A stretch of 46,893 bases of DNA from Lachnospiraceae bacterium (GCA_030526405.1 JAUNCZ010000024.1:1-46893); one strand, 5' to 3'; counted from the stretch's first letter, positions 14,951 to 24,850 are shown. Notes: generated by a model from the sequence alone, not told the origin. Made by a program: numbers and translations.

Positions 14951-16342
14951 ATGAGCAAACAAACAACAACTCTTCGTCCTTTTGGCTGGAGAGACAAGGT
15001 CGGTTACATGATCGGAAACATTGGTAACGACTTTACTTTCATCTTTGCCAGTCTGTACCTTCAGGTGTTTTACACTGATGTACTGGGAATTGCACCGGGA
15101 CTGGTAGGAACCATGTTTTTGATTGCCAGAATTGTGGATGCCTTCACAGACACCGCTATGGGTCGTATCTGTGATAAGGCAAAGGCAACTTCCAATGGAA
15201 AATTTAAACCCTGGCTGCTTCGTGCCTGTGGTCCTGTAGCCCTGGCATCATTTTTGATGTACCAGACCTTTACAACGGGTTCATCCATGACTGCTCGTGT
15301 AATCTACATGTTTGTAACCTATCTGCTCTGGGGGAGCATTTGCTATACCGCCATTAACATTCCTTATGGATCCATGGCATCCGTAATCAGTAATGAGGCG
15401 GATCATCGAGCTTCACTTTCCACCTTCCGTGGAGTCGGTTCCATGATTCCTCAGACTCTGGTGGGAGTTGTGATGCCAATGTTCCTGTACACTACCCTGG
15501 CTGATGGAACAAAGGTTGCCAATGCAAAAGCATTTCCTGTTGCAGCCCTTGTAATGTCTGTTCTTGCAGCTTCCTGCTACATTGTCTGTTATTTCCTTTG
15601 TACAGAGCGAGTAAAGGTGGCAGAGGAATCAAAGAGCGTTTCCTTTGGTGAGACAGTAAAGGCACTGGTTTCCAATCGTGCACTGATTGGAATTGCTCTT
15701 GTATTTATATTTTATCTGGGAGCTTCCATGCTGAATCAGGTAATCAACAGCTACGTTTTCAAAGACTACTTTGGAAATACCCTGGGTCTTTCCGTAATGA
15801 ACGCAGCAGGATTTCTGCCAACTCTGATTCTGGCTCCGCTGGCTGTTCCGCTGGCAAGAAAATTCGGCAAGAAGGAGCTTGGAATCTTCGCCGCAGGACT
15901 TGGTGCTGTGGCATTTGGAACTCTTTTCATTATCAAAACACCGAACATGTGGGTTTATACCATTATCAATATCATTGGTATGCTTGGCTTCGGTCTTTTC
16001 AATCTTATCATCTGGGCCTTCGTCAGTGATGTAATTGACGATCAGGAGGTACAGACAGGTACCCGTGAGGATGGCACAATCTATGCAGTTTGCTCCTTCT
16101 CACGTAAGGTTGGACAGGCCATCGCCAGTGCACTGGGTGGATGGTCTCTGGGCCTGATTGGCTATGTGGAGGGATCCCTTACCGGTCAGAGTGTAGCTGT
16201 TCAGAACAGTATTTATAATATAGCTACTTTAGTTCCTGCTATTTTATATTTCTGCGTAGCATTTTGTCTTGCAGTTGTGTATCCTCTGAGCAAAAAGAAA
16301 GTTGCTGAGAATACGGATATTCTGAAAGCAAGAAGGGGCTAA
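14951..16342 (+). CDS. GPH-family sugar:cation symporter (glucuronide uptake)
   Basis: A 463-residue, 12-helix transporter of the glycoside-pentoside-hexuronide:cation symporter family. The start LRPFGWRDKVGYMIGNIGNDFTF has the characteristic N-terminal motif, and DAFTDTAMGRICDK near 67-80 matches the conserved cation-site loop. The partners downstream (beta-glucuronidase and the hexuronate pathway) point to glucuronides or glucuronate as substrate, as for E. coli UidB. AAGGAGG precedes the start. A 10-bp hairpin separates it from uidA, so transporter and enzyme levels may differ. Substrate is inferred from context. Confidence 0.9.
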   Translation: MSKQTTTLRPFGWRDKVGYMIGNIGNDFTFIFASLYLQVFYTDVLGIAPGLVGTMFLIARIVDAFTDTAMGRICDKAKATSNGKFKPWLLRACGPVALASFLMYQTFTTGSSMTARVIYMFVTYLLWGSICYTAINIPYGSMASVISNEADHRASLSTFRGVGSMIPQTLVGVVMPMFLYTTLADGTKVANAKAFPVAALVMSVLAASCYIVCYFLCTERVKVAEESKSVSFGETVKALVSNRALIGIALVFIFYLGASMLNQVINSYVFKDYFGNTLGLSVMNAAGFLPTLILAPLAVPLARKFGKKELGIFAAGLGAVAFGTLFIIKTPNMWVYTIINIIGMLGFGLFNLIIWAFVSDVIDDQEVQTGTREDGTIYAVCSFSRKVGQAIASALGGWSLGLIGYVEGSLTGQSVAVQNSIYNIATLVPAILYFCVAFCLAVVYPLSKKKVAENTDILKARRG

Positions 16343-16349
16343 GCAGGTG

Positions 16350-16377
16350 GAGGGGCCTCCTGCCATTGAGGCTCCTC
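16350..16377 (+). other. Intercistronic hairpin between transporter and uidA
   Basis: GAGGGGCCTC (16350-16359) pairs with GAGGCTCCTC (16368-16377), with one G-T wobble and an 8-base loop. No T-run follows. Such hairpins often mark mRNA processing or protect the upstream message; a partial terminator is possible. Confidence 0.5.
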
Positions 16378-16403
16378 TGTAAAAAAGAATCAGGAGATTT
16401 AAT

Positions 16404-18659
16404 ATGAGAAAAATAATGAATATCAATACCGGTTGGTGCTTTTTGAAGGATGTGGCAGCTGCGCCGGAGAATATGCCATCAGAGGGCGAAGCAGTGGATC
16501 TTCCCCACACCTGGAATACAGTGGATGGTCAGGACGGAGGAAATGATTACTTCCGAGGCACCTGCTGTTATGTAAAAATGCTCCATAAAGCAGAGTTACC
16601 TCCTGCAGAGCAGTATTACCTCGAGATTCTTGGAGCAAACTCATCAGCAGCAGTATTTTTGAATGGAAAAGAGCTGGCACGCCATGACGGAGGCTATTCA
16701 ACCTGGCGTGTAAATCTTACCGACAGTCTCCAGCAGGAAAACTGCCTGGCAGTTCTGGTGGATAATTCTGCCAATGACAGAGTATATCCTCAGACTGCAG
16801 ATTTTACTTTTTATGGTGGACTCTATCGTGATGTAAATATTATTGCTGTACCGGAGGTGCACTTTGATCTGGATACCTTCGGTCATCCGGGAATTCATGT
16901 ATCCGCTACAGTACAGGACCAGAATGCGGCTGTGGAGATCAGAACTTTTACCACAGAATTACCGGAGGGAGTTTCAATCCGGTACCGCATTCTTGATGGA
17001 GAAGGCGTGATCGTAGGAGAACAGACTGGTAATAAGTATTTTACTGTTCAGAATGTTCATCTGTGGGATGGCGTTGAAGATCCCTATCTTTATACTGCAG
17101 AGGCAGAACTGGTGAAAGGGGATACAATTCTGGACAAGGTTACTGCCAGATTTGGTTGCAGAAGCTTCAGTATCGATCCTGAAAAAGGATTTATTCTCAA
17201 TGGCAGGGAGTACCCTCTGAGAGGCGTCAGTCGTCATCAGGACAGATGGGGTATCGGAAATGCACTGTTGCCGGACCATCACAGAGAGGATATGGATCTG
17301 ATCTGTGAATTGGGAGCCAATACCATTCGTCTGGCCCATTATCAGCATGATCAGTACTTCTATGATTTGTGTGATGAGAGGGGAATGGTGATCTGGGCAG
17401 AAATTCCATATATTTCAAGACATATGCCCGGAGCCAATGAGAATGCAGTGCTTCAGATGAAGGAGCTGATCACCCAGTGCTATAACCATCCAAGCATCTG
17501 TGTATGGGGTTTATCCAACGAGATCACCATGGATGGAATCAGTGAGGATATGGTTCAGGAGCATCATGTTCTTAATAATCTGGTACACTCCATGGATCCT
17601 TCCCGACCAACCACCATTGCCTGTCTGTCCACCTGTTCCATGGATGATGAATATGTTCATATTCCGGATGTGGTTGCCTACAACCATTACTTTGGATGGT
17701 ACGGTGGAACTTCAGAGGAATATGGTCCCTGGTTCGATGCATTCCATGAGAAATATCCGGAGACACCAATCGGCATTAGTGAATATGGATGTGAGTCATT
17801 AAACTGGCACAATTCCAACCCAAAAGCAGGTGATTATTCAGAGGAATATCAGGCGATGTATCATGAGTCTCTGATCAGACAACTTTTTACCCGTAAGTAT
17901 CTCTGGGCAACACATGTATGGAATATGTTTGATTTCGGTGCAGATGCCAGAGCTGAGGGAGGGGAGAATGGCCAGAACCATAAGGGACTTATGACATTCG
18001 ACCGCACCTACAAGAAGGATTCTTTCTATGCATACAAAGCATGGCTCAGCAAGGAACCATTCGTTCATCTTTGTGGCAAAAGATACATTGATCGTGTGGA
18101 AGACACCACAAAGATTACAGTTTACTCTAATCTCCCGGAGGTGGAGCTCTTTGCCAATGGAAAGAGCATTGGAAAACAGACGGCAGAGGATCATTTCTTC
18201 TATTTTGCTGTTCCAAATGCAGGGGAGACAAAACTTGAGGCAGTGGCAGGACAGTGCAGAGACGAGAGCATGATCCGTAAAGTGGAAAAAATGAACCCTG
18301 ATTATATCCTGCGGGAACAGGGAGCTGTTCTGAACTGGTTTGATATTACAGAAATTGATGGATATTTCAGCCTGAATGATACCATCGGTGACATCCTCAC
18401 CACAGAGGAGGGACAGTGTTGGTTTGCAGAACTGAATACACTGATGGCAGCTCAGATGGGACAGGCACAGGCGGAGAGTGAGGGTGCCGGTCAGAATCAG
18501 GCAGTAGCAATGGATGAACAGACCATCAGTATGATCAGTAATTTTACTGTTCTTCGCTTTACAGGAATGTTGGGAATGAGAAATATCAGCTTTAATAAAG
18601 AAGAACTGCTGGCCATGAATGCAAAATTAAATACCATTAAAAAGAGGGTGAGTGAATGA
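16404..18659 (+). CDS. uidA: Beta-glucuronidase, GH2, with C-terminal extension
   Basis: A 751-residue glycoside hydrolase family 2 enzyme. The order is an N-terminal jelly-roll (about 1-170), an Ig-like domain, a TIM barrel (about 265-570) and further C-terminal domains. The acid/base is Glu373 in WGLSNE and the nucleophile is Glu460 in ISEYGCES. Asn525 and Lys527 in QNHKG form the N-x-K motif that recognises the glucuronate carboxylate, which separates glucuronidases from galactosidases. It is about 150 residues longer than E. coli GusA. The tail (about 640-751) is partly helical and Gln/Ala-rich, and I do not recognise it. No signal peptide is seen, so glucuronides are imported first. Its stop overlaps uxaC (ATGA). 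Confidence 0.92.
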   Translation: MRKIMNINTGWCFLKDVAAAPENMPSEGEAVDLPHTWNTVDGQDGGNDYFRGTCCYVKMLHKAELPPAEQYYLEILGANSSAAVFLNGKELARHDGGYSTWRVNLTDSLQQENCLAVLVDNSANDRVYPQTADFTFYGGLYRDVNIIAVPEVHFDLDTFGHPGIHVSATVQDQNAAVEIRTFTTELPEGVSIRYRILDGEGVIVGEQTGNKYFTVQNVHLWDGVEDPYLYTAEAELVKGDTILDKVTARFGCRSFSIDPEKGFILNGREYPLRGVSRHQDRWGIGNALLPDHHREDMDLICELGANTIRLAHYQHDQYFYDLCDERGMVIWAEIPYISRHMPGANENAVLQMKELITQCYNHPSICVWGLSNEITMDGISEDMVQEHHVLNNLVHSMDPSRPTTIACLSTCSMDDEYVHIPDVVAYNHYFGWYGGTSEEYGPWFDAFHEKYPETPIGISEYGCESLNWHNSNPKAGDYSEEYQAMYHESLIRQLFTRKYLWATHVWNMFDFGADARAEGGENGQNHKGLMTFDRTYKKDSFYAYKAWLSKEPFVHLCGKRYIDRVEDTTKITVYSNLPEVELFANGKSIGKQTAEDHFFYFAVPNAGETKLEAVAGQCRDESMIRKVEKMNPDYILREQGAVLNWFDITEIDGYFSLNDTIGDILTTEEGQCWFAELNTLMAAQMGQAQAESEGAGQNQAVAMDEQTISMISNFTVLRFTGMLGMRNISFNKEELLAMNAKLNTIKKRVSE

Positions 18660-20065
18660 CAAGATTTCTGGAAGAAGATTTTCTGCTGACTACACCGGCT
18701 GCGCATAAGCTGTATTATGAATATGCTGCAAAGATGCCCATTTACGATTATCACTGCCATATCGATCCAAAGGAGATCTGGGAGGATAGAAAATTCGAGA
18801 ATATCACTCAGATCTGGTTGGGAGGCGATCATTACAAATGGCGTATTCTCCGTTCGAATGGAGTGGATGAGAAATACATTACAGGGAATGCATCAGATCG
18901 GGAAAAATTCCAGAAATTTGCAGAGACGCTGCCTCGATGTATAGGAAATCCCATGTACCACTGGTGCCACATGGAATTAAAAAACTATTTCGGCTATCAG
19001 GGAATCCTGAATGGAAATACGGCAGAGGAAGTCTGGAATCTTACGGAAGAAAGGCTTCAGCAGTCTGATTTCAGTGCCAGAAGCCTGATTCGCCGCAGTA
19101 ATGTGGCAATGGTGGGCACCACCGATGATCCCTGCAGTGATCTTATATACCACAAACTGCTGAAAGACAGTGATTTTAAAGTGAAGGTTCTTCCAAGCTT
19201 TCGACCTGATCCGGCATTGAATATTCATAAACCGGGCTTTAAGGAGTACATTGGCAGATTATCTTCTGCCAGTGGGATGGAAATAAGCTCAGCAGCGGAT
19301 GTTGCCAGAGCTCTGAGCCGGAGAATGGAATATTTTGATACCTGTGGCTGTCGTTCTGCAGATCATGGCCTTGATTATGTTATGTTCAGACCTGAATCAG
19401 ACAAAATGGCAGATTTGACATACCAGAAGGCTTTGAATGGGGACACTCTCTCTGTGGAAGAAATAGAAAGCTATCAGACATATCTGCTGCTGCACTGTGG
19501 CAGGGAGTATGCAAGACTTGGATGGGTCATGCAGCTGCATTTTTCCTGTATGCGTAATCCAAACTCCCGTGCCTTTGGTCTGCTGGGTCCGGATTCCGGA
19601 TTTGACAGTATTGCCGTTTCCGACTCCTGCGCAAATCTCTACTCTCTGATGGATGCCTGGGAACGGGAAAATAAGCTGCCAAAAACAATCCTGTATTCTC
19701 TGAACCCGGCGGACAATCAGTGGATTGATACCCTTTTGGGAGCATTTCAGGGAAGCGGTATATCCGGAAAGATTCAGCATGGCTCAGCCTGGTGGTTCAA
19801 TGATCACATCACCGGCATGACAGATCAGCTGATCAGCCTGGGAAATCTTGGTATTCTTGGAAATTTTGTGGGTATGCTCACGGATTCAAGAAGTTTTCTC
19901 AGCTATGCAAGGCATGAATATTTCCGAAGAATACTGTGTAATCTTCTTGGCCGCTATGTAGAACAAGGAGAATATCCGGATGACTGGATTACCCTTGGAA
20001 CCATCGTTCAGGATATTTGCGGCAACAATACCAAACGATACTTTAATCTCGAAGGAGGAAGATAA
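18656..20065 (+). CDS. uxaC: Glucuronate isomerase
   Basis: A 469-residue uronate isomerase that converts D-glucuronate to D-fructuronate (and galacturonate to tagaturonate). The amidohydrolase-like metal motif IYDYHCHIDPKEIWED near residues 25-40 is diagnostic, as are GTTDDPCSDLIYH near 150 and the late QHGSAWWFNDH block. The length matches the family. It overlaps uidA by four bases, so the two are translationally coupled. It provides the first intracellular step after aglycone removal. Confidence 0.96.
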   Translation: MTRFLEEDFLLTTPAAHKLYYEYAAKMPIYDYHCHIDPKEIWEDRKFENITQIWLGGDHYKWRILRSNGVDEKYITGNASDREKFQKFAETLPRCIGNPMYHWCHMELKNYFGYQGILNGNTAEEVWNLTEERLQQSDFSARSLIRRSNVAMVGTTDDPCSDLIYHKLLKDSDFKVKVLPSFRPDPALNIHKPGFKEYIGRLSSASGMEISSAADVARALSRRMEYFDTCGCRSADHGLDYVMFRPESDKMADLTYQKALNGDTLSVEEIESYQTYLLLHCGREYARLGWVMQLHFSCMRNPNSRAFGLLGPDSGFDSIAVSDSCANLYSLMDAWERENKLPKTILYSLNPADNQWIDTLLGAFQGSGISGKIQHGSAWWFNDHITGMTDQLISLGNLGILGNFVGMLTDSRSFLSYARHEYFRRILCNLLGRYVEQGEYPDDWITLGTIVQDICGNNTKRYFNLEGGR

Positions 20066-20067
20066 TA

Positions 20068-21159
20068 ATGCCAATGAAAATGGGCTGGCGCTGGTATGGC
20101 GAGGGCAATGATCCTGTCACTCTGGCGGATATTAAACAGATACCTGGTGTGGAGAGCATCGTATGGGCCCTTCATAGCAAGATGCCTGGGGAAATCTGGA
20201 AAGAGGATGAAATTAAAGAGGTGGTGGACCAGATCCATGAATGGGGATTCGATGCCGAGGTGGTAGAATCTGTGAATGTTCACGATGATATCAAGATTGG
20301 TCTTCCCACAAGGGATGCACTAATCGAGAATTATAAGCAGTGTATTCGTAATCTCAGCAAATTCGGCGTAAAGGTCATCTGCTATAATTTCATGCCAATC
20401 TTTGACTGGACACGTACAGATCTGTTTCATCCAGTGGGAGACGGTTCCACTGCACTGTTCTATCAGAAGGATATGATCCAGGATGATTATAAAGCAATGG
20501 CTAATTATATCCTGGAATTTACAGAGAAATACAATATGACTTTCCCAGGCTGGGAGCCGGAACGAATGGCTAAACTGGATGAATTATTCAAAGCCTATGC
20601 TCCTGTCACAAAGGATCAGCTCTGGGAAAACCTGTTCTATTTTCTGAATGCTATCATGCCTGTCTGTGAGGAGTGTGATATAAAAATGGCCATTCATATG
20701 GATGACCCACCATGGGATATTTTCGGACTTCCAAGACTTATGGTGGATGAAGCAGCCTGCAATAAGCTACTGACTACAGTTAATCATCCATGTAACTGCC
20801 TGACACTGTGTACGGGTTCTCTGAATGCTAATCCAGAAAACAATTGTGCAGATATCATTCGCAAGCATCATAGAAGAATTGCCTTTGCTCACATCAGAAA
20901 TATCCACCATTTTGAAAATGGAGATTTCTCTGAAGCTGCACATCGGGATTGCTGCGGTGAAACCGGTATCCTTGAAGTGCTTCGTGCATACCATGACAAT
21001 GACTGGCAGGGATATATCCGCCCGGATCACGGAAGACAGCTCTGGGAGGAGGGCCCGGGTGTTTGCCGTCCGGGATATGGCAAGTATGATCGCGCACTTG
21101 GTATTCAGTACATGCTGGGTGTCTGGGATACTCTGGACAGACTGGCAGGAAAACGATAA
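20068..21159 (+). CDS. uxuA: Mannonate dehydratase
   Basis: A 363-residue enzyme that dehydrates D-mannonate to 2-keto-3-deoxygluconate. The N-terminal sequence KMGWRWYGEGNDPVTL and the metal-binding stretches IKMAIHMDDPPWDIFGLPR (about 208-226) and RIAFAHIRNIHHFENGDF match UxuA of Firmicutes. It starts 2 bases after uxaC, behind AAGGAGG located in the end of uxaC. The enzyme links the fructuronate reductase product to the KDG branch. Confidence 0.97.
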   Translation: MPMKMGWRWYGEGNDPVTLADIKQIPGVESIVWALHSKMPGEIWKEDEIKEVVDQIHEWGFDAEVVESVNVHDDIKIGLPTRDALIENYKQCIRNLSKFGVKVICYNFMPIFDWTRTDLFHPVGDGSTALFYQKDMIQDDYKAMANYILEFTEKYNMTFPGWEPERMAKLDELFKAYAPVTKDQLWENLFYFLNAIMPVCEECDIKMAIHMDDPPWDIFGLPRLMVDEAACNKLLTTVNHPCNCLTLCTGSLNANPENNCADIIRKHHRRIAFAHIRNIHHFENGDFSEAAHRDCCGETGILEVLRAYHDNDWQGYIRPDHGRQLWEEGPGVCRPGYGKYDRALGIQYMLGVWDTLDRLAGKR

Positions 21160-21179
21160 CAGAATTTGGAGGATATAGT

Positions 21180-22025
21180 ATGTTGATACTTCCGATTAAC
21201 ATAGATTATTCAGGAAAAGTAGTAGTAATTACAGGAGCCGGCGGTGCCATCTGCAGTACCATGGCCCGGGCCTTTGCCCAGAGTGGTGCAAAGGTTGCAG
21301 CCATCAACAGAAGTTCTGCAAAAATAGAACTTCTGGCAGAAGAACTTCAGGCTGAGGGATATTGCTGTAAAGCATATACAGCAAATGTGCTGGATGCAGA
21401 GGCTATTGCAAAGGTTCATCAGGCTGTATCAGAGGATTTTGGTCCCTGTGACATTCTTATTAACGGAGCAGGAGGAAATAATGCCGGCGCCACAACTGAC
21501 AATGAATATCAGCATGAGGCGAAGGAAGGACAGAAGACATTCTTTGATCTGAAGGATGCGGATGTGAATGCAGTATTCAGTCTGAATTTCCAGGGAACAC
21601 TGATTCCGACGCAGGAATTTGCCAAAGATATGGTAGAAAGGAAAAAAGGTTGTATTCTGAACATTTCTTCCATGAATGCATATCTTCCACTGACAAAGAT
21701 TCCTGCATACTCCGCTGCAAAGGCCGGTATTTCAAACTTCACACAGTGGCTGGCTACCCACTTTGCGTGTACTGGAATTCGATGTAATGCAATTGCACCT
21801 GGCTTTCTGATTTCTTCTCAGAACAAAACACTGCTCTTCAATGAGGATGGCAGTCTTACTGCAAGATCTGAAAAGATTCTGAAGGGAACACCTGCCGGTC
21901 GTTTCGTCGACTCTGAGGAATTGCTTGGAGCAGCCCTTTTCCTGTGCGATGACAAGGCTGCATCGGCCATTACAGGAGTGATCTTACCTGTGGATGCAGG
22001 CTTTTCTGCCTACCCGGGAGTATAA
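21180..22025 (+). CDS. SDR-family fructuronate reductase (mannonate oxidoreductase)
   Basis: A 281-residue short-chain dehydrogenase/reductase. The cofactor motif is TGAGGAICSTMARAFAQSG near 20-38, the NAG motif is INGAGGNN near 94-101, and the catalytic Tyr/Lys pair is in PAYSAAKAG near 178. In this position it should reduce D-fructuronate to D-mannonate, as the SDR-type UxuB of Bacillus does, rather than the unrelated polyol dehydrogenase of E. coli. A closely similar family acts as gluconate 5-dehydrogenase; the uxaC/uxuA neighbours favour fructuronate. GGAGG lies 7 bases before the start. Confidence 0.9.
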   Translation: MLILPINIDYSGKVVVITGAGGAICSTMARAFAQSGAKVAAINRSSAKIELLAEELQAEGYCCKAYTANVLDAEAIAKVHQAVSEDFGPCDILINGAGGNNAGATTDNEYQHEAKEGQKTFFDLKDADVNAVFSLNFQGTLIPTQEFAKDMVERKKGCILNISSMNAYLPLTKIPAYSAAKAGISNFTQWLATHFACTGIRCNAIAPGFLISSQNKTLLFNEDGSLTARSEKILKGTPAGRFVDSEELLGAALFLCDDKAASAITGVILPVDAGFSAYPGV

Positions 22026-22041
22026 TAACGGAGGAAAAAGT

Positions 22042-22668
22042 ATGACAGTAATTGAAAGACTTGCAAAATCGATTGTTGTTCCTGTTGTAGTAATAGAAAA
22101 GGTGGATGATGCCATTCCAACGGCTAAAGCCATGAGTGCAGGTGGTGTTGACACCATGGAAATTACTTTTCGTACCAGCTGCGCACCGGAAGCCATTAAA
22201 GCAGTGGCAGAGAACTGCCCGGATGTGCTGGTGGGTGCCGGCACCGTAGTAAATCTGGATCAGGCAAAGCTGGCAGTTGAGATGGGAGCAAAATTCATCG
22301 TTTCTCCGGGATTCTCTGAAGAGATTGTAAGCTGGTGTGTAGAGAATAGTATTCCTGTAGTTCCAGGATCTGTTACTCCCAGTGAGATCATGTCTGCTAT
22401 GAGCTACGGACTGAAGCTGATCAAATTTTTCCCGGCAAACATTTATGGCGGTCTGAATTCCATGAAAAATATGTCGGCTGTTTTTACAGATATTAAGTTC
22501 CTGCCAACTGGAGGAGTCAATACAACCAACATCAATGAATATTTCTCAGCTCCATTTATCCATGCTGTGGGAGGCAGCTGGGTATGCCCAAAAGCAGAGA
22601 TTGCAGCAGGAAACTGGGATAAGATCACAGAGCTTTGTGCAGAGGCACGAAGAGCGGCAAAAGGGTGA
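22042..22668 (+). CDS. kdgA: 2-keto-3-deoxy-6-phosphogluconate aldolase
   Basis: A 208-residue class I aldolase (Eda/KdgA) that splits KDPG into pyruvate and glyceraldehyde-3-phosphate. The Glu in MEITFRT and the Schiff-base lysine in LIKFFPA are present, with the PTGGVN phosphate loop near 155. I chose the ATG at 22042 with GGAGG in the 16-base gap; a longer frame from 21994 would overlap the previous gene without conserved sequence. It is the final enzyme of the glucuronate route. Confidence 0.95.
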   Translation: MTVIERLAKSIVVPVVVIEKVDDAIPTAKAMSAGGVDTMEITFRTSCAPEAIKAVAENCPDVLVGAGTVVNLDQAKLAVEMGAKFIVSPGFSEEIVSWCVENSIPVVPGSVTPSEIMSAMSYGLKLIKFFPANIYGGLNSMKNMSAVFTDIKFLPTGGVNTTNINEYFSAPFIHAVGGSWVCPKAEIAAGNWDKITELCAEARRAAKG

Positions 22669-22699
22669 ATAACAGTATAATAGTCTGGAGGAGAAATTA

Positions 22700-23728
22700 A
22701 TGGCAAGAATTATTACTTTTGGCGAGCTGATGCTTCGTCTGCAACCATATAATTATGAGAGATTTGTACAGTGTGACCACGTGGAATTTACTTTTGGAGG
22801 AGGAGAAGCCAATGTGGCAGTATCTCTTGCTAATTACGGCATGGATGCAGCCTTTGTTTCCAAACTTCCAGCCCATGCCATTGGACAGGCTGCAGTGAAT
22901 TCCCTGCGCAGATATGGTGTAGATACATCGCAGATTGTTCGCGGTGGTGACAGGGTAGGCATCTATTTCAATGAAAAGGGTGCTTCCCAGAGAGGTTCAG
23001 TATGCATTTATGATCGTGCTCACTCAGCAATTCAGGAAGCCTCTCCCTCTGATTTTGACTGGGATACTATTTTTAAAGATGCAGACTGGTTCCACTTCAC
23101 CGGAATTACACCTGCTCTTGGATCAAATGTAGTGGAAATCTGTCGGGAAGCCTGCAAAGCTGCTAAATCCCATGGATGCAGAATTTCCTGTGATCTGAAC
23201 TATCGTGGAAAACTGTGGACCCGTGAACAGGCCAGAGAGGCTATGACAGATCTTTGTCAATATGTAGATGTCTGCATTTCCAACGAGGAGGATGCAAAGG
23301 ATGTGTTTGGAATTGAGGCGGAGGCAACCGATATCTACGGTGGAAATCTGAATCATGAGGGATATAAATCCGTTGCAAAACAGCTGGCAGACAGATTCCA
23401 TTTTGAAATGGTAGCCATCACTCTCCGTGAGAGTCACTCTGCCTTTGACAATGGATGGTCTGCTATGTTATACAATGTAGCAAAGGATGAATATTGTTTC
23501 TCCAAGAGATATAACCTTCATATTATTGATCGTGTGGGAGGCGGTGACAGTTTCGGCGGTGGTCTGATCTACAGTATCCTGTCGGGTAAGGATACACAGG
23601 AAGCTGTTGAATTTGCGGTGGCTGCATCTGCACTGAAGCATTCCATTGAAGGAGATTATAACATGGTAACAGTTCCGGAGGTTGAGAAGCTGGCTGGCGG
23701 AGACGGTTCCGGAAGAATTCAGAGATAA
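22700..23728 (+). CDS. kdgK: 2-keto-3-deoxygluconate kinase, PfkB family
   Basis: A 342-residue PfkB/ribokinase-family kinase that phosphorylates KDG to KDPG, feeding KdgA. The N-terminal ITFGELMLRL start, the FTFGGGEANVAVSLA substrate loop near 29-43 and the C-terminal catalytic motif DRVGGGDSFGGGLIY near 275-289 (with the catalytic Asp) are clear. The order kdgA-kdgK at the operon end is typical. A strong terminator follows. Confidence 0.95.
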   Translation: MARIITFGELMLRLQPYNYERFVQCDHVEFTFGGGEANVAVSLANYGMDAAFVSKLPAHAIGQAAVNSLRRYGVDTSQIVRGGDRVGIYFNEKGASQRGSVCIYDRAHSAIQEASPSDFDWDTIFKDADWFHFTGITPALGSNVVEICREACKAAKSHGCRISCDLNYRGKLWTREQAREAMTDLCQYVDVCISNEEDAKDVFGIEAEATDIYGGNLNHEGYKSVAKQLADRFHFEMVAITLRESHSAFDNGWSAMLYNVAKDEYCFSKRYNLHIIDRVGGGDSFGGGLIYSILSGKDTQEAVEFAVAASALKHSIEGDYNMVTVPEVEKLAGGDGSGRIQR

Positions 23729-23760
23729 GTAACATCAATTTCCATATTTTCTTTTCCATT

Positions 23761-23794
23761 GAGGAATTCGGTAGAATACCGGATTCCTCTTTTT
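23761..23794 (+). terminator. Terminator of the glucuronide operon
   Basis: GAGGAATTCGGTA (23761-23773), loop GAA, TACCGGATTCCTC (23777-23789) and TTTTT form a clean intrinsic terminator 32 bases past kdgK. Confidence 0.93.
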
Positions 23795-23842
23795 GTTTAA
23801 CAGAAACTTGCTTCAATTCTCTATCAAACAAAATCAAGAGAT

Positions 23843-23895
23843 GCGCAGCTTCACTTCGTTTCGCACGCAGAACAAAGCTGCGCTTTATATTTTTT
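23843..23895 (+). terminator. Second hairpin with T-rich tail
   Basis: GCGCAGCTT (23843-23851) and AAGCTGCGC (23875-23883) form a 9-bp stem over a 23-base loop, followed by TTTATATTTTTTT. It may be a backup terminator or a structured repeat. The rest of the gap up to the AIM24 gene (23896-24058) is AT-rich; a weak TACAAT at 24017-24022 could be its -10 box. Confidence 0.55.
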
Positions 23896-24058
23896 TAAGA
23901 TTTCCATCAGATGAGAGAAATATTCTGCAGATAAGATAACAGAGTCAGCAGAAACACAAAGAAATAACAGGTGTTAATTTGCTGAGAAAGAAGTTTATTC
24001 TCGCATAAATTTCATATACAATATAACTAAGCTAAGGTCGGAAAAAGGAGAAAAAAGC

Positions 24059-24847
24059 ATGAAAGTAGTAAACTTAGAGAACAACAACAGACGTATCATT
24101 AAATCAGCAGAGAATTTTCATGTTCTGGAATATGTACAGGATGCCAGCGTATCCCCATGGAATGCAGCCAATGAGTTTTTCATGAGCAAGATGAACGTAA
24201 GAAGAAGACAGGTGGTAATCGACATTGACAGAAACCATTCCGCAGTGATCCAGGCAGGTGCCATGCAGTGGATGGCAGGAAATGTGCAGGCAACCTCTGG
24301 TGTTAAGGGAATCGGAGATCTGTTTGGAAAAGCATTCAAAGGTGCGGTTACAAAAGAAACTGCAGTGAAGCCGGAATACGTAGGCGATGGATGCCTTGTA
24401 CTGGAGCCCACCTATAAATACATTATTCTTCAGGATGTGTCTAAATGGGGTCCAGCCGGTATGACCATTGAGGATGGTATGTTCCTTGCCTGCGACAGCA
24501 GAGTAAAAAGAAACATTGTATCAAGAAAGAATCTTTCCTCAGCAGTATTAGGTGGAGAGGGACTCTTCAATATGAGCCTTCAGGGAAATGGTGTAGTGGC
24601 TCTGGAAAGTAACGTGCCGGAGGAGGAGCTGATTGAGATCCGTCTGGAGAACGATGAACTGAAGATTGACGGAAATATGGCTGTGTGCTGGTCCTCCAAT
24701 CTGGAATTTACAGTGGAGAGATCCACAAAAACTCTGGTGGGCTCAGCTGTCAGCGGAGAGGGACTTGTAAATGTATACAGAGGAACCGGTACCGTTCTCA
24801 TGTGTCCGGTGGCAAGCACCTCATCTCTGGACGAAGCAACCAACTAA
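24059..24847 (+). CDS. AIM24-family protein
   Basis: A 262-residue protein of the AIM24 (formerly DUF124) family of beta-rich trimers. The paired GEGLF/GEGLV motifs are visible: LGGEGLFNMSLQGNG near 163-177 and VSGEGLVNVYRGTGTVL near 231-247, the typical family ending. No signal peptide or membrane helix is seen. The cellular role in bacteria is not established; the yeast member affects mitochondrial inner-membrane organisation. AAGGAG lies about 9 bases before the start. A coiled-coil gene and a small membrane protein follow on the same strand and may work with it. Confidence 0.88.
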   Translation: MKVVNLENNNRRIIKSAENFHVLEYVQDASVSPWNAANEFFMSKMNVRRRQVVIDIDRNHSAVIQAGAMQWMAGNVQATSGVKGIGDLFGKAFKGAVTKETAVKPEYVGDGCLVLEPTYKYIILQDVSKWGPAGMTIEDGMFLACDSRVKRNIVSRKNLSSAVLGGEGLFNMSLQGNGVVALESNVPEEELIEIRLENDELKIDGNMAVCWSSNLEFTVERSTKTLVGSAVSGEGLVNVYRGTGTVLMCPVASTSSLDEATN

Positions 24848-24850
24848 ATG

